Source: Asterias amurensis (taxonomy: Eukaryota; Echinodermata; Asteroidea; Forcipulatida; Asteriidae). From it: 64,000 nucleotides of DNA. The notes beneath the pieces were generated by a model that saw only the letters and a program-made list of their open reading frames with translations, did no database searches and was not told the DNA's origin. Every line of letters starts with the position of its first letter. Position 1 is the first letter of the stretch. The position numbers were made by a program, and so were the translations under genes. The stretch covers positions 13,772,284-13,836,283 of the forward strand of contig NC_092654.1 of assembly GCF_032118995.1 (NCBI RefSeq). Reading direction: 5' to 3'. Shown here in pieces: positions 1 through 12,193 of the stretch.

Positions 1-24
1 GGGGGGGGGGGGGGGTGGGGGGGG
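1..24. repeat. Poly(G) run at window edge
   Basis: The first 24 bases are G except for one T. This is low-complexity sequence, possibly the edge of a longer G tract. Confidence 0.8.
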
Positions 25-118
25 CACTTATAAGTTATTCTTGCCTGGGCCTGGCCTTGCCCTTGCTGGCCATTTTTGAACTGTTGTTTCTACTTGTCCA
101 CAAACTTATTTAGGATAC

Positions 119-265
119 TTTTCCAAATGGCGCCACCACTTTTTCACTAATTTTTACAAAATGGCGTTTCCCATAGCATTGAGTTGACTGAGGTAAATTA
201 GAAATAGAAACTCACTATTTATTTCATATCCAATGAAAAAGTGGTGGCACCATACGGAAACTTTT
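119..265. mobile_element. Fold-back MITE, GGCGCCACCACTTTTTCA family (left copy)
   Basis: The left arm contains GGCGCCACCACTTTTTCA. The right arm is its inverse (GAAAAAGTGGTGGCACC), with an AT-rich centre. The same family occurs at 62984-63115. Confidence 0.6.
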
Positions 266-1199
266 CCCTCATTTACATGCACAATAAATATATATTACAG
301 TGCTCTTGTTTTAAATATTTTTGTATGATTATCTGACTAGCCCGAGGTGTAAAACCAAGAATTCAACTGAACAATTTATATATAATTATCCCTCTGCTGG
401 ACCGAACTCTCAACTCAAGCCAAGGCCAAGGTCCGGGGGGTCATGTGATGACGCTCATTCCCCAAAAGGAACTAAAAAAGGAGTTTAGCGAGTAGCCATA
501 CAATTGATATTATGGTAGTGTTGCAATGTCAAGACCACCGTCTACTATTAGCTTAGTTGGCCTTTATAAAACTATGCGTTTTTATGAGGTTAGTGGAATT
601 ATATTTTCTTATACTACTAGTGGAATGAACCTCATAGTTTTAAGATTAGAGTCTAGAGAACACCAGTCCCAACTATAGTTGGGACGATTATCAAGTTGGG
701 GCGGAACAGAACAACGGTATATCCAGAAATGGTTATTTGTTTCTGTCTGTGGATCCAGTTCTCAACACAGTTCAATGCTGGATTGAGAAGTTGTGTTGTA
801 TGAACTGAAAAGGTCATACTCTAACTGGTCATGTGTAGCTTTAAAAGTGTCCAGAGCAACACATTTCACCCTGAAGTACTTTACGCAGGGTTGTATACTT
901 AGCTAGATCAATTTAAGTGGTGGGCGCCATCAATCAATTTTTATTTTTAATTACACCAAGGCCGAGTGGATCAACTAAATTGTTCATGTTTAATTATGGG
1001 GCCACCATCAAGCTTCAGGCATGATGCCAGGTTTCCAAACTGTTCATGTTATGAGGGCCATGCAATAGACCTTATGCATGACGTTATTTCAGTAGGGCGC
1101 CCTCACTTAGAGGTCAAAAGGAGGTTGTTAATTGGCCAATACTGTGCGCCGCGCGTACAAATCTGTGCGTCTTGATTGTTTCGTCACCGTTTTTCCTCT
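266..1199. other. Non-coding upstream DNA
   Basis: No convincing exon is seen. It includes a short GTCATGTGATGACG-type motif near 440 and a small inverted repeat (CCCAACTATAGTTGGG) near 667. The 69-codon frame at 966 has no coding character. Confidence 0.4.
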
Positions 1200-1222
1200 A
1201 AGATGGTGGCTGGATGACGTCA
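1200..1222 (+). promoter_or_regulatory. Possible promoter elements of gene A (YY1-like site plus CRE)
   Basis: AAGATGGTGGC at 1200 resembles a YY1 site and is followed by a perfect CRE palindrome TGACGTCA at 1215-1222. The pair lies about 2 kb upstream of the first coding exon, which appears to be preceded by a non-coding exon. Assigning these sites to gene A is inference. Confidence 0.25.
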
Positions 1223-1403
1223 ATGCATTAAGGTCTATAAGTTGAATGGCATTATAACTGTGTTCTTTCTCTGTGACATTACATTCAGATACTCATTTAT
1301 CATCAGCTGTTTCTCAGATCAACAGTGAAGAATATTCTGATTTATTCTAGGGGAGGCACAATGTACTTTGCTCAGAGTGCTTTGCTTGGCAAAAATTGTG
1401 AGT

Positions 1404-1533
1404 TGAGGGGTTTGTTTTGGTAGTCGTAACGTAACCAGTAACTGTTTCGGTCATTGGCCAGTGCTTAACCAATGGATGGGCAACTCAACCGAAACAGTTA
1501 TTGGTTTAAACGACCGCCAAAATGCACCCCTTG
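1404..1533. mobile_element. Short palindromic MITE (GGGGTTTGTTTTGG family)
   Basis: The terminal inverted repeat begins AGGGGTTTGTTTTGGTAGTC on the left. An inverse copy closes with CGACCGCCAAAATGCACCCC. Inner arms share AACTGTTTCGGT. A second copy is at 40462-40617. Confidence 0.65.
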
Positions 1534-2324
1534 ACAGCTAGGCTCGCCCAGCACTGCCCACCAGGACTACAGCACTGTACATGTATTCACCCTTGGCCTC
1601 TACGAATACTTTCAAGTACTTGTCATTCCGTTTTAATTCTCTGTACTGAGTCATGTTACTCGTTATAGCGATGCGATACTTTAACAATTCATCCTCATAG
1701 CAAGCTTATCCGCTTTGACTTTTCAAAGTGTGACTACAGACAGTTCCAACCAGTCCAAAAATTACTTGGTAGAATGGTTCAGTTGTCAGCTAGGATTAAT
1801 TACGTGGAACATGTAACTATTTTACAATGATGACAGGTGTTTATCGTGCATCATCAATCCTTAAAGCAACGATGACAATCAATGATGGTTATGAGATTAC
1901 GGTTACATTAGCCAATTGGTGTTCGTGTGGAAATCTTGGCCTACCCAAATGTGATTAAAGAATGTTTTGAAGTGAAAATTTGACTAGAGTTGGACTAAAA
2001 CCTGTGAACCTCCAAATTAATGTGTCGGTGCTCTACCAACTGGGCTATCTAGCTCTAATGTTGACAGGTAACCTATATTGTCAACATATCTGTGCATTGA
2101 TATTGACAAAATAGGGAGATTGCCAACGACTGCCAACATTAAGTGGTTTAACCAAATACAGTTTTCATTTTACTGTCGAACATAGGTCCAGGATATATGC
2201 CACAGCAATCAGTTCAGTCCTCCTGCTCACTGTCCTAGCAATCATCATCCACTTACTTTTGAATGAGGAACTATGCTATTTTGCAGTATGCAGTATGATC
2301 TCATGTGGTGAATGCATTACAAGT

Positions 2325-2775
2325 TGCCCTAGGTCATCCAAGTTCTGTCACATGAAACCTATCTTACGTCAACTGAACTGGCTGCCCATCAGGTCCCGGA
2401 TTGAATACAAAGTTCTCCTTCTCACCTTCAAATGCATCCACGGTCTAGCTCCTCCCTACCTATCTGAACTTATAACTATCACGCAACCATCCCGCTACTC
2501 CCTTCGCTCCTCTCAAGGCATCACGCTGAACCACCCATCTTCCAAGATGCTACCCATCTTCCAAGGTGCTACCCACACTTGGTGATAGAGCCTTCACTAC
2601 TGCCGCTCCCAAACTGTGGAATAAACTCCCAATATCTATTCGTAATCAACAATCTGTCAATATGTTCAAAACACTGCTCAATACTCGCCTGTTCTGTTAA
2701 ACATATATCTCTGTCAAGCGCATTTGAACATGATGGAAAATGCACTATATAAGTTCATTATTATTATTATAATTA
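2325..2775 (+). mobile_element. LINE 3' end (L2/CR1-type reverse transcriptase C-terminus)
   Basis: A frame reads LRQLNWLPIRSRIEYKVLL, then CIHGLAPPYLSEL, a signature of the C-terminus of L2/CR1-clade LINE ORF2. It breaks at a stop near 2585 and resumes in another frame. The element ends in a 3' microsatellite (TTATTATTATTAT), typical of this clade. It is a dead, 5'-truncated copy. Confidence 0.75.
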
Positions 2776-3191
2776 AAAAAGTGTTGATGCCCCAAAATCC
2801 ATTTCACTTTCGCATGAAGTATGAACTGGGCTTAACACTTCCAGATCCTCAAAAGTCCTATTTTGCCTGTTGAGTTTATCTACATGTAGGCAGTGTTGTA
2901 GCACTCATACTCGGTAAGCTTATTTTCTAGTACTGCTCGAGTACCATTTTGCATGATGTACATACATGTATACCAATCTTTACCCCTACAGTTGTCCAGA
3001 ACATTTTGGTGTTGAGTTACCATGGGGTGGTTACTTGAGGATTTAGGAGGGTCAGTAGGGTCTGTAATCCAAGGTACACTGGAGATGGTTTCTGAAAGAG
3101 CACAAACTTTCAGCTTTTACTTGTTTAAATACCTGTTTGAGTTTGCCATTAATGTTAGCTTGTGTTATTTTCTAATAGTGGAACTGTTACC

Positions 3192-5505
3192 ATGGCAACT
3201 CGCAGAGATAACGGCCAATCTCAGCTGGTACCTGTTCTCCCCGGCTACCCAGCATGCCCAGCAACGACACAATCACTTCCCAGCGACACCGTTTTACAGA
3301 ATCTTTTGGAGTCCAACAAAATCAACAGGTAAATTATATCACAGCCGAGCAGTCAAGCGCACCGAGCTCAGGCTCTGGTGTTCTTGAAGCCGTTTTTATT
3401 TGTTTGAGTTTGAGTCCCGATCTTGACACTTGTGTTATCTTAATCATGACACTTTATTGACTTTCATTATTGCTTCGTCCTTTGGATGGGTAGTAAAGCT
3501 GTAGGTCCACAGCAATTGCCGTATTGCCCTGTCTGCTTTTGCTGTGCTGCCCTTTGCAAAGTTGTTCCCAATCCAATCTTACATTCTCTTCCCCAAAGTT
3601 CCTGTCACCAGATGGAAATTGCTGTGCCCCTTCAAGTAGCTAAGTTCAAGGCCTGAAAATGGCCGCGACATGGCTAATTTTTTACACTGCACCATGGGTT
3701 TTGTGTTTTTCAATTGAGTAACAATACCTAACTGTTTAACAATAAAAGCAAATTATGTTCAAATGTTGACAATGCTGTTGAGTAATTATAAAGTATACTT
3801 AAAACCAATAAAATATCGAAGTCTTGTATAGCGCACGTATCTACCAAATAAGGTACTCAAGGCGCTGAGTATATACAAACTTTCAGAAAGATAGGTTATT
3901 GTAGTGATGAATTTTGAGACCCAATTAGTTAGCACCTTATAAGGATTTACAAGGTGCTATGGCACATTAAGCAGCCACAGCCAGGAACACCGAGGCAAAC
4001 CCCTTCTCTTTTCGATATGTGCACTGGGTTCTTTTACATGCGTTACACAACACTTAGGACCAACGGCTTTACGCCCCATCCGAAGGACGAAGCAATGGTC
4101 AAGTGTTTTGCTTAAGGACACAAGTGTCACGGCTGGGGATTCGAACCCACACTCTGCTGATCAGAAACACCAGAGTTTGAATTCAGTGATCTTAACCGCT
4201 CGGCCACGACACTACCATAATAAAGACAAAATGAGATCAAACTTCCAAACTAACCTTATTGCTTTTAAGAATTGTTTTGATAAATGCGTCAATGAACTTG
4301 TTCTACTTATCTGATGCTCTTATCTGCTCAACAAGAAAATCCCTAAAAGCCCTCAAATAGCGCTCATATCTGTCAGTCAGTGACACTCAAGGCTCAGTCT
4401 TCAACATTTTAGGGTTGAGCAAAAAAACGGCTCTTAAAGCCATTATACACTTTCGGAACAGAAAAAAAAAAAAGTTCACAGACTACAAATAACTTACAGG
4501 GTTTACAGAAGGTGATGGTAAAAGATTTCTCTTGAGATATTATGCCATGAAGTGCTTCAATTTTTGAGAAAACATTAAAACAATCATCAATTCTTGACAT
4601 CGAGAATTACGGGTTTATAGTAAACACATGTCATGGCACGGCGAAACGTGTGGAAACAAGGGTGGGTTTTCCCATTAATTTCTCCCGACTCCGATGACCG
4701 ATTGAGCCTAAATTTTCACAGGTTTGTTATTTTATATATAAGTGTCTGAAACACGAAGTGTGGGCCGTGGACAATACGGTTTACCGAAAGTGTCCACTGG
4801 CTTTAAATTGGTTCCTTTTGTCCAGCATCAATAAGGATAATGTTAATGGCATCATGTGTATGTTTCTTTGATCCAGTACCATGCTTCTCCTCAATGAACC
4901 CACGTTCTTGACACTCCTGGGGTGACAGGTCTTTATCTTCAGCCGCGCCAAGCATCTGGAACTCTCTACCACCTAATCTTTGTCGTTGTACCGCAAAATT
5001 CAAATCTCTTCTCAAAACTTATCTTATGTCACAAGTTTTCAAGGACAAATTTTGTTGTCTGTTTTCTTTCGTTTTTTTTGTTTTTGTTTTACTGCGCCTT
5101 GAACACCCAGCAGGGTGGATAATTGCGCATTACAAGTCTGTATTATTATTATTTTTTATTATCTACCCCTAGTTTTATAAAATCCTTTGAACACACAGAG
5201 AATCTACGCTTGATGAGATTATGTGTATGCGCATCACAGCTACAGGAAGTTACTCATTCCAATTGCGTGTTATGAACATGAGCACTACTTGAATTAAGAC
5301 ACTGCCTGTTCCCAATCGGATTGAAGCACACCTGTTGGTGCGATGCTTGCCTCCCTGGTCCTTTGTCCTTGTCTGGTACAATCCCTCCCTGGCCTTCAAT
5401 TCAAATTAGGGTTTGTATATCAGGGCGATTGGGCAGAAATGTGCATATTTGGCTTATATGTGCATTTCGCTGGTTGATCCTTCCCCCCCCCAAAAAAAAA
5501 AAAAA

Positions 5506-5552
<47 letters not shown>

Positions 5553-5557
5553 ACAAA

Positions 5558-5592
<35 letters not shown>

Positions 5593-8500
5593 ATTATATT
5601 TACAATATTGTTCTTTTATTCTAAGAATGATCAGACAATATTATACAAACCTAGCTGGTTGATTTTGTTATTTAAAAAAAAAATATTTTTTTTTTAGAAG
5701 AATAGAGAAAAAAAATTACATTTTTTAATAAATAAAAAAAAAAAACAGTTAAAATGTTTCAAATTGCAAAGATTGACCGGTTGAAATCATTAACATCGAG
5801 TACAACACGTTTTGATGACCTTCTTTTTAAATCAGCGTACTGCAACCAAACTTACTAAATTTGTACCAAAATGCCCCGCAGTTTTGAAGAAAAAACCTCA
5901 ATAGATCTTGCAAAAAAACAAAACAAACGGTATAAAATTATATTACAACACAAAATACCAAAAATGATATATATTATCGGTATTTTGTTTAAAAACGTGA
6001 CAACTGTTAAGCTTTTCTCCTGAAGACGAGCAGAGTATACTAGCTGAAACGTTGAGACCAATCTCCCTCAATTGAGAGTTGTTACATGGTTGTACCCACA
6101 AGTTCACTATTATTTATAGTTTATTCTCAACTGTTAAGCGATCCCTGTATTTGCCCAGCTATCGTCACTGCCCCCTTCTAAAAAAAACCTTATTAAACAC
6201 CATGGCAGTGAAGTGACAGTTCGTTCTTTTTTTGAATTACGGTCCTTTGATGACAGTGAGGAAACTGTACTGTAATATATTGTGAGCAATGCAGATTAAG
6301 TGCAATTGGACATTTCCTTTTACATACATAAATACCAACATTTGAAATCCTGTAACAAGAAAGTAACAGCAGTTTTCTCTGCGTTAAACGCTGGGGTGTG
6401 GGGGATGGTTGGGGCAGGGGACATTATGAAGTACATACCGGTCACATTTTCATTGCAGCCCACACAAAAAGTGCTCCATTATTCCTGCATTTTACATGAC
6501 TTTGAGTGCAGGGCAAAGTTCTTTTTTATTGGAGATTGCAAACGGTAAATCTCTCTCACACGTGTAAAATGGCATGGAAAGTTAGCCATACAACTTAATC
6601 AACTGAATCTAAAGTGACTTCTTTTGGTAGTCGATACATTTTAAGGATGAAGTTGTGCTTAAAGATCACGTCATTTTTGTATAATGTTTAGCCAGAGTAC
6701 TGCTTGCCAACTGTATACCATAAAACAAATTTATATGTCCTTTATCGCAGGGCCACTTCGTGTCTGTCCTTTATCGAACAGCCTGGACACTGTCGGTTTT
6801 AAACCAACACCCAAGACCTTGTACCACCCTTATCATACATCCCTTTACAACATGATGACAACACAAGCTCAAACAACACTAAATTGTCTCTTGAATTTGA
6901 TTTTCAGTCTGCAAACAACTGAAACGGCAACAACTAGTCACAGTGACACTCAAATGATATACACTGGTTACCACCCTGTGGCCAAGTACCAAGCAACGTT
7001 AGACAGACCAACAGCCAATGAGGGCATGACCCTTCATCCTGGTCTGACCAATGAGCTGAGGGCGTTACAGGTGGAATGCGGATTTGAAACCACAAGCGAT
7101 TTCCTTCACCATCTGGTGGTTTCTGAGCGAGTGAAAAGGTGAGATCTATACCTACATGTAATGTCACAGGTGCGGCATTGTTCATCTAGTAGTACAAAAT
7201 CTAATTTGCTTACAGGGTTTTGATACCTTTTGTAGATATTGGGCCATGACATGAAAATGAATCCCTACTCTCTGTAAATGAAGATGTACCTGTAGAAGTC
7301 TCAGCTTCATTAGTTGTCAAGTTTTTGTTTTAGATAAAAGTGAAAATCACAGAGCAATGTTTTCAGGAGAGCAGCGTAAATATGTTGTTCATGCTAAAAT
7401 AATGTTCGTCGAGATGAAAGACAAATTTTTGACATTGTTTTACGCAATCTGGGGCATTCTACCTGGAATATCTATGATTTCAGTATACAATCCAAATACG
7501 CTAGTTTGTGCATGGGGAGAATCTTACAGTAGGGATTTTGTACATAGCAATTATGAAACTCTGTTGTCTCAGCATATTTTCAGGGCGTGATGAGCTGGAG
7601 TGGATTTCACAAAGAGTTGAGACTAGTCTTATCTCGAGTTAGGAACTTAAGACAAGCCTTAAGTTTTTAATAACTCCCAAATGAGTCCCAGGACTAACTT
7701 AGGATCATCATTATGACCCCTCCCTTGGCTAGTTTTTTTTTTTAACAAATTATTTTGTTCTTCTCCCTTTTCAAAGATTACAGAAGCTAAACTCGTCAGC
7801 CAGGCAGAGTTCATCTGCAGAGTCTTCCATTCCTGACTTGATGCAAGCTGCCAATCAGTGTTCGTATCCGAGCTCCACAAACACCGTCATGAGTTCCAAC
7901 AACAGCTGGAGTGCATGTCGGTTGGAGAACTCCCTGGGGGATCGGCCTCTGGTCGAAGGCGCTTCACCAGAGGGGCAAGCCAAGCCAAACCACGGCGGCC
8001 AGACTAGTGGTGTCGAGTTGGCTCACTACGCAGTCAAGTCAGAGAGGGTTTCAGTGGGGGTTCAAGTCAATTTGTGCCAGTGTCGACTTGAAGACGAGTC
8101 AGACTGCACCAACAGGAAGAAGTCGCGGAAACTCAAAGGGGGTATCGTGTCAAAGGTCAAGAAGAATGGCACATGTTCACAGCGAGGGGATCGGGATGAT
8201 GTGAAAGTTCGCCTGGCTCTGAGGGAGAGAAGATGGAGCATTAAGACAAAGGGAGTTCGCCAACCCAAACAGCGCTTTTCCTGCGACACAAAATCAGCGC
8301 CCAGGGCGAAGCAGGAGTACCTGTGTGAAATATGTGGGGCTACTTTCAAATGTAGGCGGAGCCTGATCCCCCACATGTGGGAGCACAGGGGCAAAGCGTC
8401 CATCCACAAGTGTCCACACTGCAATGTCAGTTTCCCGTACGCATGTAGGTTAAAGCGCCACCTGATAGCCAAGCATCCTGAGCTTGAGGGCGGGCCGATA

Positions 8501-9091
8501 CGCTGTGCAACGTGCGGAGTCGAAGTCCAATCTTATACTACGCTCAAGAGCCATATGCGCATCCATACGGGTTACAAACCTTTCAAGTGTACTTTCTGCC
8601 CCAAGGCGTACAAGTGGAAGACAGGGGTGGAGTATCACGAGCGCTCTCACACGGGCGAGCGTCCCTTTCCTTGCCAGAGATGCACCAAGGCGTTCACCAA
8701 CAAGTCCGACCTGAACCGCCATCAGACTGTTCACACTGGAGAGAAACCCTACGTGTGCCAAAACTGTGGTAAGGGATTCACCCAAAGGCACACGTTAAAA
8801 TCCCACTGTAAGAAACATCACCCCGCTAGCCTGTCCAAGGGCAACTTTAGGCTTACTGTTGCATCAAAGCAACACCATCCTAAAGTGAATACAATATCCC
8901 AGGCTATGCACTCTTCAGAGGAAGCCGCATTCATTATGGGTAGTTTCCATGATCCGGCACCAGCCAACCTCAGTCTGGAGCAGATGAAGTTTACAAACAA
9001 CGGCGCTCAGCAGAGTCTACAGAGACGGGAACCCACAACGCCTACTGAAAGAGAGATTGCAGAGGTGGTGGTGAACATGCTCGCTCAATGA
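3192..9091 (+). CDS. Gene A: six-finger C2H2 zinc-finger protein (three exons, 560 aa)
   Basis: Coding exons are 3192-3328, 6908-7138 and 7777-9091. Both junctions are phase 2, split after AG of a Ser and then an Arg codon, and all sites are GT/AG. The ATG at 3192 sits in a strong context (ACCATGG), 13 bp after an acceptor at 3177-3178, so an upstream non-coding exon is likely. Residues about 91-123 form a predicted helical module containing GFETTSDFLHHLV that resembles the N-terminus of gene B. Residues about 214-224 carry VSVGVQVNLC. Six C2H2 fingers span about 304-471, with TGEKP-type linkers between the later ones, so nuclear DNA binding is expected. The C-terminus reads PTEREIAEVVVNMLAQ and is shared with gene C. 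A likely poly(A) signal lies at 9383. I recognise no named orthologue; the exact target and role are unknown. The gene looks intact. Confidence 0.88.
3806..4217 (-). mobile_element. tRNA-derived SINE (full-length copy, intron 1 of gene A)
   Basis: Read on the minus strand it starts with a tRNA-like head (GTGTCGTGGCCGAGCGGTTA as box A region, GGGTTCGAATCC as box B), followed by a conserved body and a tail reading GCGCCTTGAGTACC. The same tail is seen at 57905-58040, and a relative is at 15379. Confidence 0.75.
4433..4806. mobile_element. MITE, TTAAAGCCATTGGAC family
   Basis: About 374 bp with ends TTAAAGCCATT and CCACTGGCTTTAA. Strongly similar along its length to 61565-61926 (shared internal AAGTTCACAGA, CATGTCATG and TGTTATTT blocks). 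Confidence 0.7.
4920..5158 (+). mobile_element. LINE 3' end fragment
   Basis: One frame resembles the far C-terminus of L2/CR1 LINE proteins (AAPSIWNSLP-like, degraded). It is followed by a GCGCCTTGAACACC-type 3' UTR and a TATTATTATT tail. Confidence 0.55.
5500..5595. repeat. (AAAT)n microsatellite
   Basis: About 22 tandem AAAT units after a poly(A) run, nearly perfect with one CAAA variant. In intron 1 of gene A, probably grown from a retroelement tail. Confidence 0.9.
6000..6110. mobile_element. Fragment of the GAAGACGAGCAGAGTATAC repeat family
   Basis: Contains CTCCTGAAGACGAGCAGAGT and ACATGGTTGTACCCACAAG, both also found in the fold-back element at 54288-54570. Confidence 0.5.
7600..7715. 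mobile_element. Degraded AGTCCTAACTTAGGA-type MITE (intron 2 of gene A)
   Basis: Repeated GACTAGTCTTA and CTAACTTAGGA words in inverted orientation, as at 43792-43967 and 44272-44400. Confidence 0.45.
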
Positions 9092-9179
9092 TGTGCCCTT
9101 TACAAACAACGGCGCTCTGCAGAGTCTACAGAGAAAGGTACCCCCAAATGCCCAATATGCTCGCTAAATGATGTGCCAT
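8990..9179 (+). repeat. Tandem duplication across the gene A stop codon
   Basis: The last coding segment plus stop (8990-9097) is followed at once by a second, shortened and diverged copy (9098-9179). Shared words include TTTACAAACAACGGCGCTC, CAGAGTCTACAGAGA and ATGCTCGCT, then AATGATGTGCC. The second copy lacks about 35 bp coding for the conserved REIAEVVVN block. Confidence 0.85.
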
Positions 9180-9382
9180 TCGCGTTGTTAAGGTCCACAG
9201 TATGTATAGCCATCGAAATAGAACACTGAGCTTGACTGCCCCATGGGCGTCTGTGGGTGCTGTTTATCGCATGCCTGTATGGCAAAATGGTTAGCATGTG
9301 AGTGCACATAGATCATTTCTACGTGTTTTCATTGGTGTTCATAACGTCTACTGTATGGCAAAAGGAATGCCGATGCGCAATC

Positions 9383-9388
9383 AATAAA
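9383..9388 (+). terminator. Poly(A) signal of gene A
   Basis: A canonical AATAAA lies about 290 bp after the gene A stop codon and is the first on this strand downstream of it. Confidence 0.5.
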
Positions 9389-9483
9389 AGTGGTCTGACA
9401 ACGAAATCGCCCAAACCCATGGTATCTTAGATTTTGGTGTTCGGGTTGGCGTAGTGGTTTCTTTCCTCGCCTTCCACCTCTAA

Positions 9484-10016
9484 AGCCGTGTTCACGTTGG
9501 ACTAACGTTTTACCGAGACAGTGGTTAACATTCCAAAAGGGGAAACTTACCAGCGTCCGCACTTGGATTATTGACGTGGGTAAACTAACCGACATGATTG
9601 GTAAAACTCATATCGACTCACTTAAGAAAAACGCAAGAGGGCGCTCGCAGTGACCTTTGACAGGGGTGCATGACAGCGAGAATGCATTGAGTGCAACCGA
9701 GCTTCCGTCCGTCACATGCACGATGTACGATGTGTCATCACACAATCACGTGGCGCTGCAGGTAGATCGGGGACTGGATGTGGCTTTTTACCAGGACGGT
9801 TTTTACCCTGATCGCGTTCTCATTGGACTTTTCGGCTCGGTTAAACTAACCTGGTCAATTTAAGAGGGCACCTTTGGCTCGGTTAAACTACCCATTCAGG
9901 TCGAGTTAGTTACCTTTGAGGAAAACTTCCTGGGCTGTTCGCATTGGACTTAAAATGGGTAAGTTACCCATTGGCTCGGTTAGTTTACCCAAACTAAGTC
10001 CAATGCGAACAGGGCT
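9484..10016. mobile_element. PIF/Harbinger-like MITE with TAA target duplication
   Basis: Ends are AGCCGTGTTCACGTTGGACT and the inverse AGTCCAATGCGAACAGGGCT, flanked by TAA at 9481-9483 and 10017-10019. A 3-bp TAA/TTA duplication is the mark of PIF/Harbinger elements. No transposase frame inside. Confidence 0.65.
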
Positions 10017-10018
10017 TA

Positions 10019-10401
10019 AAGGCAGTGGACACTATTGGTAATTGTCAAAGATTAGCCTTCACAGTTGGTGTATCTCAACATATGCATAAAATAACTAACC
10101 TGTGAAAATTTCAGCTCAATCGGTCATCAAAGTTGCGAGATTACAATGAAAGAAGAAAACACCCTTGTCACACGAAGTTGTGTGCGTTTAGATGGTTGAT
10201 TTCGAGGCCTCAAGTTCTAAACCTGAGGTCTCGAAATCAAATTCGTGGAAAATTACTTGTTTCTCGAAAACTATGGCACTTCAGAGGGAGCTGTTTCTCA
10301 TGATGTTTTATACCATCAACCTCTCGCCATTACTCGTCACCAAGAAATGTTTTATGATAATAATTATTTTGAGTAATTACCAATAGTGTCCACTGCCTTT
10401 A
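10019..10401. mobile_element. Fold-back MITE, AAAGGCAGTGGACACTATTG family, copy a
   Basis: Left end AAAGGCAGTGGACACTATTG; right end is the inverse (CAATAGTGTCCACTGCCTTT). The internal hallmark is two inverted GAGGTCTCGAAATCA-like blocks at the centre. Confidence 0.8.
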
Positions 10402-10905
10402 AGACCCATGTTCAAATTCTGCTGGGGGCACTGTATGTGGGTTGGGTTTTCAGTCTCTACCTAGTTGTATGTGTTTTTCCCTTGAATAACTCTGTGGGGA
10501 TTTTCTCCCACATTTAGTACTGGAACTTCCTTCATTGTCTTCCCTCCATAGGGGTTCTCAGTAAAGTGATTAATTTAATTTTTCTGAAAGTCATTGGCTT
10601 TACAACCAGATTTAGTTAATAATAATGAAATGTCCCCAGTGTTTTGAAAAAAAAAACCCGAGCTGCCAACTCTCCCTGATTCTGCTGACAGTTTCCTGAA
10701 AATACAACCTAGTTGTATGGTTCAATTAAGTCTGTAATATGCAGCAATGCCTGTGAACAGAACTTGTGTTGGCATTTTAATCAATGACTTTCATTCTAAA
10801 AGTAACAATCAGTGCTAATTTATATGAGAGCTGCTTCAGCGCAGAAAGAAGCTACAAGCTAAACAAAGTTATGCTGTCAGCAATTCTATAAGCACTATTT
10901 TCTGT
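10402..10905. other. Non-coding intergenic DNA
   Basis: AT-rich, no open frame of note and no recognised repeat. Confidence 0.4.
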
Positions 10906-11291
10906 TTAAAGGCACTGGACACTATTGCTCATTACTCAAAATAATTGTTAGCATAAATAACTTACTTGGTAACAAGCAATGAGATTTGTTGATAGTATAA
11001 AACATTGTGAGTCGGCTTCCTCTCAAGAATTGTAGCTTTTGAGAAAGAAGTAATTACTCACTAAAATATTTGAATTAAAGAAGAGACCTCAGCTGAGGTG
11101 TGAGTTTGAGGCATCTGAAAGCACACAACTTGTGTGACAAGGGTGTTTTTTCTTCCATTATTCTCTCGCAACTTCTATATCAAATTGAGTCAAAAATTGC
11201 ACAGGTTTGTTATTTTATGTATAATTATGTTGAGATACACCAAGTGAATAGACTGGTCTATGACAATCACCAAAGGTGTCAAGTACCTTTA
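10906..11291. mobile_element. Fold-back MITE, same family, copy b
   Basis: Ends AAAGGCACTGGACACTATTG and CAAGTACCTTTAA. Shared internal words include CACACAACTTGTGTGACAAG. It sits inside the end of a GGGCCC-type element. Confidence 0.75.
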
Positions 11292-12193
11292 AGCAGCTCT
11301 TTGAAATTGGTCCCAGAAAAATTGTAACAAGGACAACTGTATGGCTTTTTGCGACATGTACAGATGAGATTTGCAACATGTTTTTTAAGTTAAGAACACA
11401 TTTTTTAACGAGTAAAATATAAAATTGTATGTTACTGGAATTTATTTATACTAAAATAGTCTTCTATCATTACTGTATACATTATTACTGTAGATCAGTT
11501 GATGGTGATATTTCATATGATTGATAAGATCAAGGAAAAAGGAGTGTTTGAAAAGCATAAAATATTGTTTTACTTTTATTGGAAACTTCTATTTTTCCAT
11601 TGAAGACATAGAAGGCACAGAGCCGTAACTTGAGAGATTTGCGACAACTTGTGGTAAGAAGCCATTATGTGTAAAAAAAAAAACGCCTTGTGAATACAGG
11701 GTGCCAAACTAGTCTGTCCATTTGGTTGTGCTGCATTTGGACGACCAGCAACCACATGACCGAAGAAAATTGTCACAACTCTCTCAACACAAGGCTCTGG
11801 GTAAGACCCCTTGCATATGACATCAGGAGCTAAAACAGCGCCCTCGATGGGTTCAAAGGGAAATCTATCGTTGACCGAGAGCTTTAAGTGGCATGTACAC
11901 ATGTCTGATTTTCCATTGTTTGACAACTATGGTGGTAGCCAATGAGGCCACTGTCCTATTGAACAGTTGAAAGGTCATTCAATGTTAAACACATGCGCAA
12001 GTTTCTTATCCGGGTCCGATTATAAAATGTTGTGCTATAAGCAATATTTTCTGCTTAAAGTAGCTCTATGAAATTTGACAGTTTATGATGTGGATGGTTT
12101 GCATTGGGATGTCGTCCTGACCCACAGGGTACCAAGGACAGTGTCTGGTGTTTTTATATGTTTAATTCTAAAGGCAATTAGGTATTATCTAAT

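Noticed and set aside
1..24. G-run as a telomere or G-quadruplex array
   Set aside because: No TTAGGG repeats; a plain homopolymer at the window edge.
1990..2055. Reverse tRNA-like sequence (AGCCCAGTTGGTAGAGCACC on the minus strand)
   Set aside because: Box A is good but box B is degraded. Probably an old SINE head; too weak to annotate.
6684..6907. Upstream part of the frame opening at 6684 as coding sequence
   Set aside because: It is intron. The acceptor at 6906-6907 restores the phase from exon 1, so only 6908-7138 is taken as exon.
8062..8791. Antisense ORFs over gene A fingers
   Set aside because: Shadow frames of the zinc-finger exon.
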